From Silurus meridionalis (Eukaryota > Chordata > Actinopteri > Siluriformes > Siluridae): a stretch of DNA of 64,000 nucleotides. Shown piece by piece: positions 1-12,091 of the stretch. The stretch is from assembly GCF_014805685.1 (NCBI RefSeq), contig NC_060896.1, positions 4,851,389 through 4,915,388 on the forward strand, read 5' to 3'. Position numbers and translations under genes: made by a program. Position 1 is the stretch's first letter; the number at the start of each line of letters is the position of its first letter. The notes beneath the pieces were generated by a model. The model was not told the DNA's origin and made no database searches. It saw only the letters and a list, made by a program, of their open reading frames with translations.

Positions 1-233
1 GGGTGAGAAAACGAGTGACAGAAAAAAACGAGAGATGGGGAGTGAGGGATGGCCAGAACAAGAGCCACAGTTTGCCTGGGCAGATAGATCATGGTGTCAG
101 GATGCGCAGACTCTCTCAGGCCACAGATTCATCATGAGTGGCCCGGTCTGGAGGCTACGGGACGAGAGGGGAGGAGAGTCGCCTCCGTCCTGAACACCTG
201 GGTCATGGGCTGCCTTTTTAACCCAGCACGCAG

Positions 234-267
<34 letters not shown>

Positions 268-347
268 CCAGGTGCAGAGCTGAGGCCAGAGTATATTCGA
301 ACATAGCACAGTGCTGAGAAACTTTAGAGGAACACTAGCAAAGCCAG

Positions 348-414
<67 letters not shown>
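234..414. repeat. two dinucleotide microsatellites, (CA)n and (TG)n
   Basis: A perfect CA run occupies 234-265 and a perfect TG run 349-414. They are opposite-phase copies of the same dinucleotide about 85 bases apart, so a hairpin between them is possible. From 415 to 805 I see no gene or recognisable element. Confidence 0.95.
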
Positions 415-416
<2 letters not shown>

Positions 417-805
417 ACTGAAAGCAGCAGAGTTTAGTAATAGACTTTGCCTCCAGAGTATCAGCATGTCATTGTGAAACAGGAAGGAAGTGGGACGAGA
501 TCTAGGCCTCAGTTTGGAGTAATGCGCCTGTGAGGAGACGTTTCCAGAGCTGTCACTGCACTGATTTCTGATTGGACAGCCTTTATTACAGGAGCACAAA
601 GCTGCATCTGACACCAACCAAATCTAAATCTGGAGCAGGGCCAGTTCAAGATATTTCGAGGCCCTAGGCCAAATGTATATCGGAGGCCCCCCAGGCTTCC
701 TTCCCTCCACGGTTCAGAATAAAAAATAGCATGTTCATTTCTAACCATTTTATTTATACAAACCCTGTTCTCAGTACTTTTACATATTTTATTGAATGTG
801 CACAT

Positions 806-1584
806 TAGGGGTGTAACGGTACACGAAATCCACGGTTCGGTACATACCTGTTTTTAAATCACGGTTCAATTTAGGGGGAAGAAATGCAAATCGCTTGTTG
901 TATTTTTAATAACGCAGTTTACTATTATTAATGTTTGTGGACCTCAACACTTGACATTTAAAAATTTTTAAATAAAATGCCTGCTTGGTTAAATAATATA
1001 TACAAAATATATTTTATAAAAATAAAACAGAATAAATTAAGTTACTCCAATACACTTTTTTATTATATTGATTCATTTTTTTAGTCAAATAAATTGGCAC
1101 AAATTACATTGATTTAAATCAATTAAATAGTTTATATTTGTCACACCCCATTCGGGTGGTCCAGATGTCTATATTTGTTTGTGTTTTTTACATTTAATAT
1201 TAAATTTTCCAAAGATATGATCTCCTTAACTGTGGTACTTTTTTCAGCAAACTTTAACAAATGTCTTCATTCCTTCCATCCTTCATTCATTCACTCCCTC
1301 GATATGTGAAATTGTCAGGATTTGTTCAGTAACACTGCGCTAACTCTAGTTCCTTTTTTTTTATACCACTGGCATTGTTGTGTATGTTTTCAAGTTTAAT
1401 AATAATAATAAAATGCACTTAAAGTGCGAGGCAGAGACCAAACAAACTCAATACGTTCCTAAGGGAACTCAGATTTTAACTATGTTCTGCACCTAAAAAG
1501 GATTGCATTCGATACACATGTACTGAACCGAAAGCCCTGTACCAAACAAATTTCAGTTCGAATACACGTGTTGTTACACCCCTA
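806..1584. mobile_element. non-autonomous hAT-like DNA transposon
   Basis: The ends are an inverted repeat: the left starts TAGGGGTGTAACGGTACACG and the right ends CACGTGTTGTTACACCCCTA. The flanks GTGCACAT (798-805) and GTGCATAT (1585-1592) match at 7 of 8 positions, the 8-bp target duplication expected of hAT elements. The 779-bp interior is AT-rich with no transposase frame. Subterminal sequence has more inverted 'cggttc' type motifs. The hAT assignment rests on the duplication length and on terminal sequence common in fish genomes. Confidence 0.8.
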
Positions 1585-1624
1585 GTGCATATTCATTCAA
1601 CTTTAAACTCGAATTACGGACCAC

Positions 1625-2225
1625 AGCTCTAGTGTGTCATTACCACTTGTTTTGTCAAATATTGAGAAGGTTCAAGAACAGAACTTTTTAATTGCCTCTG
1701 GCTCACAGTCTTGCCTTCAAACACTTAAATCTGTAAAGACTGACCACCCCATCATTGTTGGAATTGAAACTAAATTAGATCGTTTTAAAGAAGGGAAAGT
1801 TTAATATTATATCTTGCTGGGTTCCAAGTCATATTAGTTGAACTGGCAGTGAGAGAGTGGATACAGCTTCCAGGAAAGCACATGATCTGGAAATAACTGA
1901 CCGTGAAATACCACCTTCTGACCATTAATTAACACACATGGGTTTCTATTGATGGGTGAAGCTCCTCCCTTATGTCTCTCATGTCAGACCCTTATGACTT
2001 TTAAACACATCTTGTGGGATTGTAATTTTTATGATATCGCTTTTATTCAGAACATGTTTACAAGAGAGTTTTCATAATGTATTACCTGAATGTGTTTTAA
2101 GATTTTTGTCATGTGTAAAGCTGAAATGTTTTATATAGTAATTTAAATGTTATGTATTTGATGATCATGTATATGGCCCTGATACTAACATGGTTTAAAC
2201 ATCAACAAACATAATTAAACTAGGG
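1625..2225 (+). pseudogene. non-LTR retrotransposon RNase H domain relic
   Basis: Translation of about 1690-1805 gives an RNase H-like segment beginning FLIASGSQSCLQTL. After a frameshift near 1805 the next frame reads CWVPSHIS and then TGSERVDTASRKAHDLE, matching the W-V-P-S-H-x-G-x-x-G-N-E-x-A-D block of RNase H in I/Nimb-type LINEs. A further frame near 1985-2020 reads TLMTFKHILWDC, like the Cys/His tail of such proteins. Several stops and at least one frameshift make it non-functional. Clade assignment is inference. Confidence 0.65.
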
Positions 2226-2227
2226 CC

Positions 2228-2415
2228 AACTTCTTCTTCTTCTTTCGGCTTCTCCCATTAGGGGGCGCTACAGCAGATCATCCGTCTCCATACCCCCCCA
2301 GTCCTCTACATCTGCCTCTTTCACACCAACCACCTGCATCGCTTCCCTCACCACATCCATAAACCTCCTCTTTTCCTCCTTCCTGGCGGCTCCATCCTCA
2401 GCATTCTCCTACCCT
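2228..2415 (-). mobile_element. LINE 3' tail fragment, antisense, with (GAA)n end
   Basis: On the - strand this reads a conserved LINE tail ending in the GGGGGCGCTA-type element, then AGCCGAAAGAAGAAGAAG. A second copy in the same orientation lies at 34238-34492, a sense copy lacking the tail at 13146-13425, and an ultra-short tail-only insertion near 40503. Translated tail segments in the family carry R-G-R-x-x-R-R-W/F type residues. It lies directly next to the preceding RNase H relic but in the opposite orientation. Confidence 0.65.
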
Positions 2416-2529
2416 AAAAGAAAAAAATATGAAAGGTCATATATTCCAGCTTTTCTTCTTATTATTCCTTGACCATGGCCACCCAGCTGGATTTACAGTT
2501 TATATTTACAAACTTTTACTTTTACTTTA

Positions 2530-2783
2530 GCATTTCTTTCTTTCACTTGAACTGCGAGACCCGAACCTGTTCCAATTTCCCCTGTGCAGCTCCATAAAGC
2601 TAAATAGGTTTGAGTGGAAGATCTCCTGCTAAAGAGCTATGACTTCAAACCTATTGAGATGAATGTGAACACTGACTGCACCTCAGACCTTCTCACCTCA
2701 CCTACATCAGTACCTGAACTTTGCTAACACGCTTGTGTGAGCACAAATTTGCAAGAGAACACTCCAAAATCTACTGGAACAGA
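2530..2783 (+). mobile_element. Tc1-derived MITE fragment
   Basis: This matches the window's most abundant repeat family, a Tc1/mariner relic. Family consensus pieces seen here are CACTTGAACT, TGGAAGATCTCCTGCTA, the CTACATCAGTACCTG block and CACTCCAAAATCTACTGGAA. Both termini are missing. In longer copies this interval encodes the second half of a Tc1 DDE transposase (DNAPVH... SPDLNP... EHLW). Confidence 0.75.
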
Positions 2784-3088
2784 GCGTCGAGAAAAATCCT
2801 GACTTTTCTGTCCTGTATTCATCACACCAGCCTGTGTGAAGGAGTTGTTACTATAGAAACCATAGAAGATATAATAGAGTAGAAAAATAGAAACCTTGTA
2901 GCTGTAGCTAGTAACTAGCGTCATTGTTATAGAAAATGAACCAACGTCTTCTGACCAATCAGATTCGAGGTATCAGCAGCGCTGTGGTAGAAATTAGAAT
3001 GTGGCTCTGGATGTTGTGTGATTAGATTCTGTTAGACCTCAGTGGGACCTGAATATAACTTAACATCGCTGATGAGGTAACTGATATA

Positions 3089-3092
<4 letters not shown>

Positions 3093-3141
<49 letters not shown>
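3093..3141. repeat. (TC)n microsatellite
   Basis: A pure homopyrimidine TC run of about 49 bases. Mirror symmetry gives it triplex-forming potential. From 3142 to 3875 the only other structure is a (CA)n run at 3430-3468; no gene is visible there. Confidence 0.95.
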
Positions 3142-3144
<3 letters not shown>

Positions 3145-3429
3145 GTTGTGTCTCTCTCTCCCCCCTCAGGGCATCTCCATGTCCTTGTAGCGATGCTCCA
3201 CTTTTTTGCTCAGAGTGCTTCCATGCTCAAAGTGTCCATTGGGAATCTCTCGACTTTTTGTTAGAATAATTTTCCTTAAATATTTTTCCACCTCAGGCGT
3301 TCCTAGTTTCTCTTTCTATTTTTTTTTTTTGTCTCGTTTGCTCGACAGAATTGCATGAAATGTCTTGAACCGCAATTCCCTGCATTTCTTTTCTTTTGTA
3401 CAACCTGGTATGCTTCCAATTAGATAATG

Positions 3430-3431
3430 AT

Positions 3432-3467
<36 letters not shown>

Positions 3468-3468
3468 C
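3430..3468. repeat. (CA)n microsatellite
   Basis: A perfect CA run of about 39 bases in otherwise unremarkable sequence. Confidence 0.95.
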
Positions 3469-3875
3469 CTGGTTGGATATGGTGACTGATCACAAATCGC
3501 CAGAAGAGTCAGAATTTAGAAGAAATGGGAATCATCTTTCTGCCTTTATGCAGATGAGGCCAAAGATCTCATAAGAGTCGCAAGTTCAAACGCTAGAGCG
3601 ATGTTATTGTTTCAACTTTTATTCCCCCTCATTCATGGGTTTCATACCTTGGGGTTGTGTGGTGGGGTAGCAGAGGGGTGGCCCTGCTGCTTCACTCCTC
3701 CTCAGTCACAGAATCCTGATTACTGTCCGTCTGGGATTTCTGTACGTGATTGCATGTTCATTGTTTCCTGTATTCTCTCTAAGAAACATGCTGTGTATAC
3801 TGCCCCTATAGGTGTAAATTTACATGCATGCTGCACAGTGATCAGGGACAGAATCCAGATTTATCACAACCATGA

Positions 3876-5800
3876 TTGAATGAGTGAGTGAATGAGTGAG
3901 GGAGAGAAGGAGCTAATATTAAGGGAGTGAGTGAGTGAGAGTGAGTGAGTAAGTGTGAGAGTGAGTGTGAAAGTGAGTAAGTGTGAATGAGTGTGAGAGT
4001 GAGTGAGTGAGAGTGAAAATGAGTGAGTAAGAGTGAATGAGTGTGAAGTTGAGTGGGTGAATGTGAATTGAGTGATAGTGGGTGAGTGTGAATTGAGTGA
4101 GAGTGGGTGAGTGTGAATTGAGTGAGAGTGGGTGAGTGTGAATTGGGTGAGTGTGAATTGAGTGAGAGTGGGTGAGTGTGAATTGAGTGAGTGTGAATTG
4201 AGTGAGTGTGAATTGAGTGAGTGTGAATTGAGTGAGTGTGAATTGAGTGTGAATTGGGTGAGTGTGAATTGGGTGAGTGTGAATTGGGTGAGTGTGAATT
4301 GAGTGAGAGTGGGTGAGTGTGAATTAAGTGAGTGTGAATTGGGTGAGTGTGAATTGGTGAGAGTGGGTGAGTGTGAATTGAGTGAGTGTGAATTGGTGAG
4401 AGTGGGTGAGTGTGAATTGAGTGAGTGTGAATTGAGTGAGAGTGGGTGAGTGTGAATTGAGTGAGTGTGAATTGAGTGAGAGTGGGTGAGTGTGAATTGA
4501 GAGTGGGTGAGTGTGAATTGAGTGAGAGTGGGTGAGTGTGAATTGGTGAGAGTGGGTGAGTGTGAATTGAGTGAGAGTGGGTGAGTGTGAATTGAGTGAG
4601 TGTGAATTGGTGAGAGTGGGTGAGTGTGAATTGAGTGAGAGTGGGTGAGTGTGTGAATTGAGTGAGTGGGTGAGTGTGAATTGGGTGAGTGTGAATTGAG
4701 TGAGAGTGGGTGAGTGTGAATTGAGTGAGTGTGAATTGAGTGTGAATTGGGTGAGTGTGAATTGGGTGAGTGAATTGGGTGAGTGTGAATTGAGTGAGAG
4801 TGGGTGAGTGTGAATTAAGTGAGTGTGAATTGAGTGAGTGAATTGGGTGAGTGGGTGAGTGTGGGTGAGTGTGAGTGGGTGAGTGTGAATTGGTGAGTGG
4901 GTGAGTGAATTGAGTGAGTGAGTGGGTGAGTGTGAATTGAGTGAGAGTGGGTGAGTGAGTGTGAATTGAGTGAGTGTGAGTGGGTGAGTGTGAATTGAGT
5001 GAGTGTGAATTGAGTGAGAGTGGGTGAGTGTGAATTGAGTGTGAATTGAGTGAGAGTGGGTGAGTGTGAGTGGGTGAGTGTAATTGAGTGAGAGTGGGTG
5101 AGTGTGAATTGGGTGAGTGTGAATTGGGTGAGTGTAAATTGGTGAGTGTGAATTGAGTGAGTGTGAATTGAGTGAGAGTGGGTGAGTGTGAATTAAGTGA
5201 GTGTGAATTGAGTGAGAGTGGGTGAGTGTGAATTGAGTGAGTGTGAGTGGGTGAGTGAGTGAGTGTGAATTGAGTGAGAGTGGGTGAGTGTGAATTGGTG
5301 AGAGTGGGTGAGTGTGAATTGGTGAGGTGGGTGAGTGTGAATTGGTGAGAGTGGGTGAGTGTAAATTGAGTGAGAGTGGGTGAGTGTGAATTGAGTGAGA
5401 GTGGGTGAGTGTGAATTGAGTGAGTGTGAATTGAGTGAGAGTGGGTGAGTGTGAATTGAGAGTGGGTGAGTGTGAATTGAGTGAGTGTGAATTGAGTGAG
5501 AGTGGGTGAGTGTGAATTGGTGAGGTGGGTGAGTGTGAATTGAGTGAGAGTGGGTGAGTGTAAAAGAGTGTGAGTGAGTGAGTGAGTAAATGAGTGAGTG
5601 AGTGGGTGTGAAAGAGTGAGTGAGTGAATATGTGAGAGAGAGAGAGAGAGAGAAAGAAAGAGAGAGAGAGAAAGAAAAAGTGAGAAAGAGAGAGTGACTG
5701 AGTATGAGAAATTGTGAAAGTGAGCGAGTGAGTGTGAAAATGAGAGTGTGAGAGTGAGTGAATAAGTGAACGAGAGAATGAGTTCATGAGTGAGAGTGAG
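3876..5800. repeat. large GTGA-based minisatellite array
   Basis: About 1.9 kb is built from variable multiples of short modules, chiefly GAGTGTGAATT, GAGTGAGAGTGGGT and GAGTGAGTGTGAATT. Higher-order units of about 24-40 bases recur with module gain and loss. The edges (3876-4060 and 5560-5800) decay into simple GTGA/GAGA. The G-rich strand is the + strand. The array produces a long low-complexity open frame on the - strand of Ser/His/Thr/Leu composition, which is not a gene. Confidence 0.95.
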
Positions 5801-6326
5801 TTATATGTGTGAGTTATATAAATTGAATAATGTAAAATTGATAATAGATGATCGTTGATGGATGACTTTCACGATTATGACAAAATGAAAAAGCCAGAGC
5901 TCAGTCTGAGCCATGAGCTGTTACTCCTCTCACCATGTTCTTTCCTCTTTGCTGGTTGCTCGAGAGCAAAGGTGAAGACGCTTCGATTTATCGACTGTGT
6001 TTTGAGGTCGGGGAGAAAATTGTGGAAATTTCATTTTTGGCTGAACTATTCCTTTAATAAGAGCATTATATTGGGGCCTGGGTTTTGTGGTTTGGCCACT
6101 ATGTTGTTTGTAGTTTGTTCCTGATTTATCCCAGAGTCATGAACGAGGGCGAGAAAGAAAAAAAAACAAAACAAAACAAATAAAGGTAGTGAGGCTTTAG
6201 TAAAAAAGTACCTTTGGAGTTTGTGTGTGTTTTCAAATAATACAAAGCACCGTAATGAAAGGGAAGAACAACAAAAAGGAGATTTGTGCCTGCAAGCAAG
6301 ATGGCAAAGAATCTCTCCAGCGTGAG

Positions 6327-6330
<4 letters not shown>
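5801..6330. other. intronic sequence without recognised feature
   Basis: No coding signature, known repeat or conserved-looking block. A short A-rich AAACA simple repeat occurs at 6163-6183. Confidence 0.6.

Positions 6331-6387
<57 letters not shown>
6331..6387. repeat. (TG)n microsatellite
   Basis: A perfect TG run of about 57 bases. Confidence 0.95.
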
Positions 6388-6389
<2 letters not shown>

Positions 6390-6659
6390 GAGCTCATTCA
6401 CTTTCGCGTGCAGCAGTAGGAGCACTCGTTGAGACGTTGGCATCAGGGGAGTAGGGTGTGAAGAGTTTCGCTCAGATCGAGGGAGGTGGAGAAGATTCCG
6501 GAAAAGAAGAGCATCTGTCTCGGGTCGGGCCTGACCTCCTTCACCCAGATTTTTAACATCGGTCCGAGTGAGCGTCATCTGCCTGGAGAGAGGGAGAGAG
6601 AGGAGGAGGGGGAAAAAAAGCGCAGACAAATGAAAGGAAGAAAGAAGGAAAGAAAGGCT

Positions 6660-6785
6660 TTTGTGAGGCGGTTTCGAGAGTGCCAGCTCTGCCCGCATGT
6701 TTCCATTAGATTGTCATGTCGGCTAATTAGAGAGCGGCAGTATGATTCACCTTGTTAATTAGAGGGACTTGCACATCACCGGCCT
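6660..6785. promoter_or_regulatory. candidate conserved noncoding element
   Basis: A non-repetitive block of balanced composition between purine-rich simple repeats. It contains homeodomain-type TAATTA cores (GGCTAATTAGAG near 6720 and TTAATTAGAG near 6756) and a TGTCATGTCGG stretch. It has no coding potential. Regulatory function is inferred only from composition and motif clustering. Confidence 0.3.
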
Positions 6786-7817
6786 CGGGGTGCAGAGAAA
6801 TAGAGGACGAGGGAATGAGAGAGAGAGCGAGAGAAAGAGAGAGAGAGAGGCCTGTCTCACTTGCCTGCAGTCTCTCTCTCAGAAGATTCTCCTCTCATCT
6901 ACCTTTCCCTCCTCGTTTCTGATTTGAAATGAATAAATCATCGCCGACGTTCTCTTTCGCTCTTTTTTCACCTCATTTCTTTTTTTTTTCTCTTGCGGAT
7001 GGAAATGAGGCCTGATCAATAGCAGGTAGAGTTCAGGTACAGAGGACAGAAAGAATGAGGGATAAGAGCGAAAAGGAACTGCTGAACGGCATTGAAAGCA
7101 AAAAGATGGAAATTTTCTCCTTAGATAAGCAATTTTTTTAACGATCTCCTCGTTTTTTTTTTTTTTCCCGCTCAAATACGCTTATGATATCTCATCGTTT
7201 TGGGGCATGACCTCTGTTTGCTCTGGAGCTCTCACCCAAACGAAGTCTTTACCGCTTAATCGTTAAGATCGCTCACGTGCAGGGGCACGTCGCAATCGCA
7301 TATATAATGTATGCATTTTTTCCCCCTTTGTGATATTACAATTTGTCACAAGTAAAGTTTTTCTATTAAAGCTGGTTGTATTTGAGCTCAAAAAGGACTT
7401 CATGTAGTAAAAGTAGCCAAGTTACAGATGCTGGTGGGCGTGGCCTATTACACACACGCAAATAAAATCTATTAAACCTGAACTTTACAGGATGTATGTG
7501 ATTTGTGTTCGTTTGTCGCACTAATTCACTTATGTTACAGAGTATATCTGGATATTGGTACTCATTTCAAGTTTCTAGTTTTCTTATTTTTGATTAAATC
7601 ATTTTAACTTTTTTTTTTTTTTTTTATAAATGCTTCAGATTTGCAAAAACGTTTTACCAATAGAACATGACTTTACTATTACATGCTTAAAACGAGTGGC
7701 TCGACATGGGTTTAATGATTTTTAAATGTAATCCTGCATAAATATGACAATATTCGAGATATTTCTACTAGCTAAGATGTATGCAGTGTAATCTGCTCAT
7801 TCCGAATACATTTATTC
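6786..7817. other. intronic sequence, purine-rich then AT-rich
   Basis: GA-rich low-complexity sequence to about 6850 is followed by AT-rich sequence with poly-T runs at 6979, 7154 and 7610. No gene or identifiable transposon was seen. Confidence 0.55.
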
Positions 7818-7885
7818 AATTTCAGTTTTATTTTTACAGTTCACATTGTCCCAAAGCAGCTTTACAAAGATTAAAACTACAGGTA
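7818..7885. repeat. dispersed repeat fragment (CAAAGCAGCTTTAC family)
   Basis: It shares TTCACATTGTCCCAAAGCAG and CTTTACAAAG with copies at 37418-37735 and 50130-50640. The family is a common fish interspersed repeat of a class I cannot name with confidence. Only the first about 65 bases of the family are clear here. Confidence 0.6.
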
Positions 7886-8128
7886 GTCCCCGACTTATGA
7901 TGGACATGTGTTAAATGGAACCTGTCCTCATTGATTGAATTGTCAATTGAAGAGAACAATCCAGAGGGAGGGTGTTGGGATGAATGGGGCAGGATTACTG
8001 GTACCATAGGACCATATTTAGCTTGAGATAGAAAAAGAGAGAAATTCGACCTTCTACAGTCGATGCTCAAATTTAAATGATTCAAAAGTTTTCGGCAAGG
8101 AGACATTTGTTTATCAAATACCCTAAAG

Positions 8129-9049
8129 CATGGGACCCCAAACTACGGCCCACATGGCGAATACTGCCCACCCCCAAATTTCAACCGGCCCTCTGAACAA
8201 TGGCAAAAACATATTTTGAAAATTAAATTGTAAAAATAGGTTTTACTCATATTATAATTGTATTTGATAATTAGGTTGGCTTTCAAACTATAATTTCCCT
8301 TAGTTATTAATAAAGCTCGAGGCACCGATAGTTGATTGCTGCCGCTATCGGAAAAAAATTCTTCCAGTCCGCTGTCATTATGAGAGCGGCCTCTAGGGGC
8401 AAATCATTAACGCGACTTGCTGTTTGTTTTTACACTTGAGGCAACGTGCTGCACGGAGAGCGCTATATTATATATTATTTAAAATGTATTAATTATATAA
8501 TTATATTTATTAGTGACTGTTTTCAAATTAATTTATTTTAGCACATTTGAATGATTCGGTCCTATTTTACGTGGAGTGTTTGTTTTTATTCAGTATTATT
8601 TAAAAAACTATTTGGTTGATTAGTTGGTTATCGGCAAGTACGATCCAACCTACCAATCGGTATCAGTATAAAATCCATTATCTGTCCACCTCTAGTTCTT
8701 AACATGGCCTTATTATTTGATAGGTTCACCCAACCATATGCATAAGTAAGTAAATCTTTTGATTTCAATAGCAATGAACATAAAAAAGAAAAACAGTGTG
8801 ATAGTAATAATGCTCTTTTAATAAACGATATATCTTTTGAAAGGTAATGCTTATTTGTTTGTATGGTGCATAACAACATAATAAACTAATCAAATCTTTC
8901 GAAGCATAAATAAATTTAAAATCATAATATAATCTACACAATAATACTGGTCGTCACTCTGGCCCATGTCATTTCCTGTTACAGACCGAGCTCTCATTAA
9001 AGAAAGGAAAATAATGTGGGCCTCACGTAAAAGAGTTTGGGGGCCACTG
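8129..9049. mobile_element. hAT-like transposon carrying a nested MITE
   Basis: The left end reads CATGGGACCCCAAACTACGG and the right end GTTTGGGGGCCACTG, an imperfect inverted pair of the fish hAT type (CAGTGG..CCCAAAC). The flanking 8-mers CCCTAAAG and ATCTAGAG match at 5 of 8 positions, consistent with an old target duplication. No transposase frame survives. A second element occupies 8316-8695, leaving about 540 bp of hAT sequence. Confidence 0.65.
8316..8695. mobile_element. nested MITE with CTAGAGGT inverted termini
   Basis: The right end reads TGTCCACCTCTAG and the left end is its diverged inverse (CTCGAGGCACCGATAGTTG). Adjoining GCCGATA/TATCGG-type subterminal repeats are present on both sides. 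The core with TCTAGGGGC and GCACGGAGAGCGCTATA recurs inverted at 28500-28610 and 49520-49610, which defines a dispersed family. It sits inside the hAT copy at 8129-9049. Confidence 0.65.
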
Positions 9050-9057
9050 ATCTAGAG

Positions 9058-11152
9058 GGTAAAATGGGTAGTAATAAACGCATAAAAAGAGTAATAAAAA
9101 CGTGCTCGATTACAATTATTTCTGACAAATATTTTGTCAAATGCAAATCCCAAGAGGTACTTTTTGACTGGCCCTTTTAAATTCAATTACAAGCCCTAAA
9201 ATCCTCTCACAGCATATTTCTAAATAAACTACTCGCAAAGAGAAACTCGTAGCAGATACGTTACCTTAACACCCCATTTTCCTCAGAAATGTCACTTCAC
9301 ACTGGTCATGTGCCGATATTAAACTTTCATACTGCAATAATTACCTCAGTGATCTCATGTTTCAAAGACATTACATAGAAACGATTTCTCACTGACAGGT
9401 CATGTTTTTTACATGGAATGTAAAAGCGAGCAGATTTGCAGGACTGCGTTCTGCCAGACGGACATTTGGATTTGTCCGCAGTAAGACTTCTGTCTGTATA
9501 GTGGGCAGAGAAATAAATGGTGAAATGGTGCCCTGAATGAAGTGCAGGGGTAGTGATAATCATCTGGAGCACTAGTGAGCGCTAACAGTGTTGCATTTAT
9601 TGCATATTGAATGTCTTGATGTGGTAAATAATTAATGCCATGCTCATGAGAGATTTAGGGTGATTGTGTGCAATAACTTCAAGGTGACAAAATGGTCTTT
9701 TTTCTATGAAAGGACTCGGATACACTCACACTGGATTCTGGTTGCCATGTCCTCTAGGTGCGTAACAGTTTCGGTATAGGACTGTCGGTTCAGTGCAAAT
9801 GTTTACCAAATGCTTTCCATTTTACATAGTGCACATAGTTGAAATCTGTTTCCTCATGAACATATTATGTGGCGGACCGCAAGTTCCTTTAGTCACCGTC
9901 TCCCACTTTTAGCGCAGAAAAAAGAAACTTTGAGTGCATCTTCAATGTGTCTACTCATACTGTGAATATGAAGACATTTGTTAACCTCTTAGCCTTCAGC
10001 GCCACCCCGCATGACCGATATCACGTTGTTCTCAGGTGTTAATGTTTAGCAATAGATTAAATAAAAAGGGAGAAGAGTAACCATGACTAACTATACATCA
10101 TTCTAAACATCTTTTCAGATCACTGTTTTTCAATGGAAAACGTATAACGAATGTATTTGCTGAATGTGTGTAAACAGTACACACAAACAACATGCATTAA
10201 AAAAATGCACTACTTACACAATTATTGTAATAAAGAGTCACAAAAACATTCACTGCTGCTAATCCTGGTTTATTAGGATAAGGGTGGATAAGGGTCCACA
10301 GAACAACATGCCGTAAAGCATTTTTGTTCCAACCATACAATAGTGTTGTAATTTAGATGCTTATTATTTGGTTCACGTCACAGTACTTCGGTTGTTTTGT
10401 TTGTAGAGGTGTTATGTAACTTTCACATAAAAAACGGCAAAAAAAAAAGGTATCACACAGATTATTAAACAAATATGGCAAAACAAATTAGACCACGCAA
10501 GAGAAAAAAAAGAAAAGCAAAAGAGGCGGATTCTCGGCTTGAGTATTCATTCTATAGGCAGGTGTTGTGATGTTTTTATTATGCACCACCTATCATTTCA
10601 AACATTTTATTTCCAGCCAGTAGCATTATGGAAACAAAATGATTGATGGAAAATGTAGCCATGAGTGCAGGATTCTAACAATATATGGGAGGATTTCTAA
10701 CGTTTCAGTTTTATCACTTTTTAGAAACTCTTAATGGTCAAAGCGGCACGTGCAAAGTGATAGAACCAGGAAGTGATGCAGCTCTCGGTTCTGCACAAAC
10801 AGCTGTTTCCAGCTCGTGCTAACTGGATTTTGTTTACAAAAAAAAAACCCCAAAGAATATTAGATGCATAATATTTTTGCCTTCAAACTGTACAAATTAG
10901 CCAGTGGATTACTCTTGTCACAGGATCCACCAAAAAAAAAAACCTTGATCGAAAACTCTCAGTTGCAAGTTTATGAGCATAACAGGGACTTTTTCTGATT
11001 TAAACTTGATATTACTAAGAATTATTGATGTTTATTGGCATGTTTTTAAGCAACACACATACTCTGTATTTTTCTGTTTAGCTGAACCGTTCTGTTTCAG
11101 CTCAGACATCTGTCTGTAAGCCGTAAAACGCTGTGGGGAATGCCTTAAGGAA

Positions 11153-11154
<2 letters not shown>
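9058..11154. other. AT-rich intronic sequence without recognised feature
   Basis: About 2.1 kb of AT-rich sequence with short poly-A runs. Nothing reads as coding. Short palindromic or transposon-like pieces near 9720-9960 were too degenerate to assign. Confidence 0.5.
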
Positions 11155-11201
<47 letters not shown>

Positions 11202-11325
11202 ATCGTTATGAGGTGTAGTGTGATAGACAGGCAGGTCTGACCACCGATGCTGACAGAGCTTAGCTTTCCCTTTGTTGATTTTATATGAAGTGAATCTTAA
11301 CAACACACACACACACACACACACA
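11155..11325. repeat. (GT)n and (AC)n microsatellites
   Basis: A GT run at 11155-11200 and an AC run at 11303-11325, in opposite phase about 100 bases apart. Confidence 0.93.
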
Positions 11326-12091
11326 GCAAAGAATATTTAGTGTATGTAGCTTGTGTATACACCATTTACGGTATTTCTTTTCATTTCTATGTATTAATTA
11401 TGTACCGTCTTACACTCCATACTCTCTTCCTTGTGCTCTTACTTGTACACTTGCTGTTGTTCTGGGCTTCAATTACAGTTGAAGAGAGGAGGAAAAAAAA
11501 CAATTTTAGCTGCATACGATTGTCCAAATTGAGCATACACCCTCGTATTGCTCTACACACTTTTACACGAGGTGACAAGAGTGCAGAAATGTCAGCCCGG
11601 TCTCGACCTTTGTAAATAATATTACATTAACATCAGCACTCTCGTGTTTCCAAAAGGGCACGCTCTGGGTTTTTTTTTTTTTTTTTTTTTCTTTTTTTTT
11701 GCGGATCGGAAAAACATACTAAAGCAAAACATATTGACAATTGAAACTAAAGGTTGTGAGTTTGGTTTATTGATAAAACCAAGATGAGGTTGTAGTACTG
11801 AATATTTGTAATACCGCTGCTGGATTGATCCGCCTGGTATCACACACTTATGTCCCTTGTTTTTTTTTTTTTTATGCGCTTATTTTTTCCGATGGTCCCG
11901 AATACTACATTTTCACTTCTTTAAAAGTCCCTCAAACTTGGACGGTCGATTTGTTTAAAACATGTACGATTGAGCAGATCAGTAGAGACGAGAGGAAACA
12001 GACGAGGGTTACAGATCCTGCTCAAGAATTCCAGTTGGCGATGCTGGGATTTTATTTCATGACCTTCCAATCACAAGCTGCTGGTTTTGCT
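11326..12091. other. intronic sequence without recognised feature
   Basis: No coding signature. It holds poly-T tracts at 11671-11700 and 11859-11873. Confidence 0.5.

Noticed and set aside
4324..5787. A 487-codon open frame on the - strand
   Set aside because: It is the complement of the GTGA minisatellite and consists of repeated H-T-H-P-L-S-L-N-S residues. No protein features.
6126..6698. A 190-codon - strand frame
   Set aside because: It crosses a TG array and purine-rich sequence, and shows no recognisable domain or splice context.
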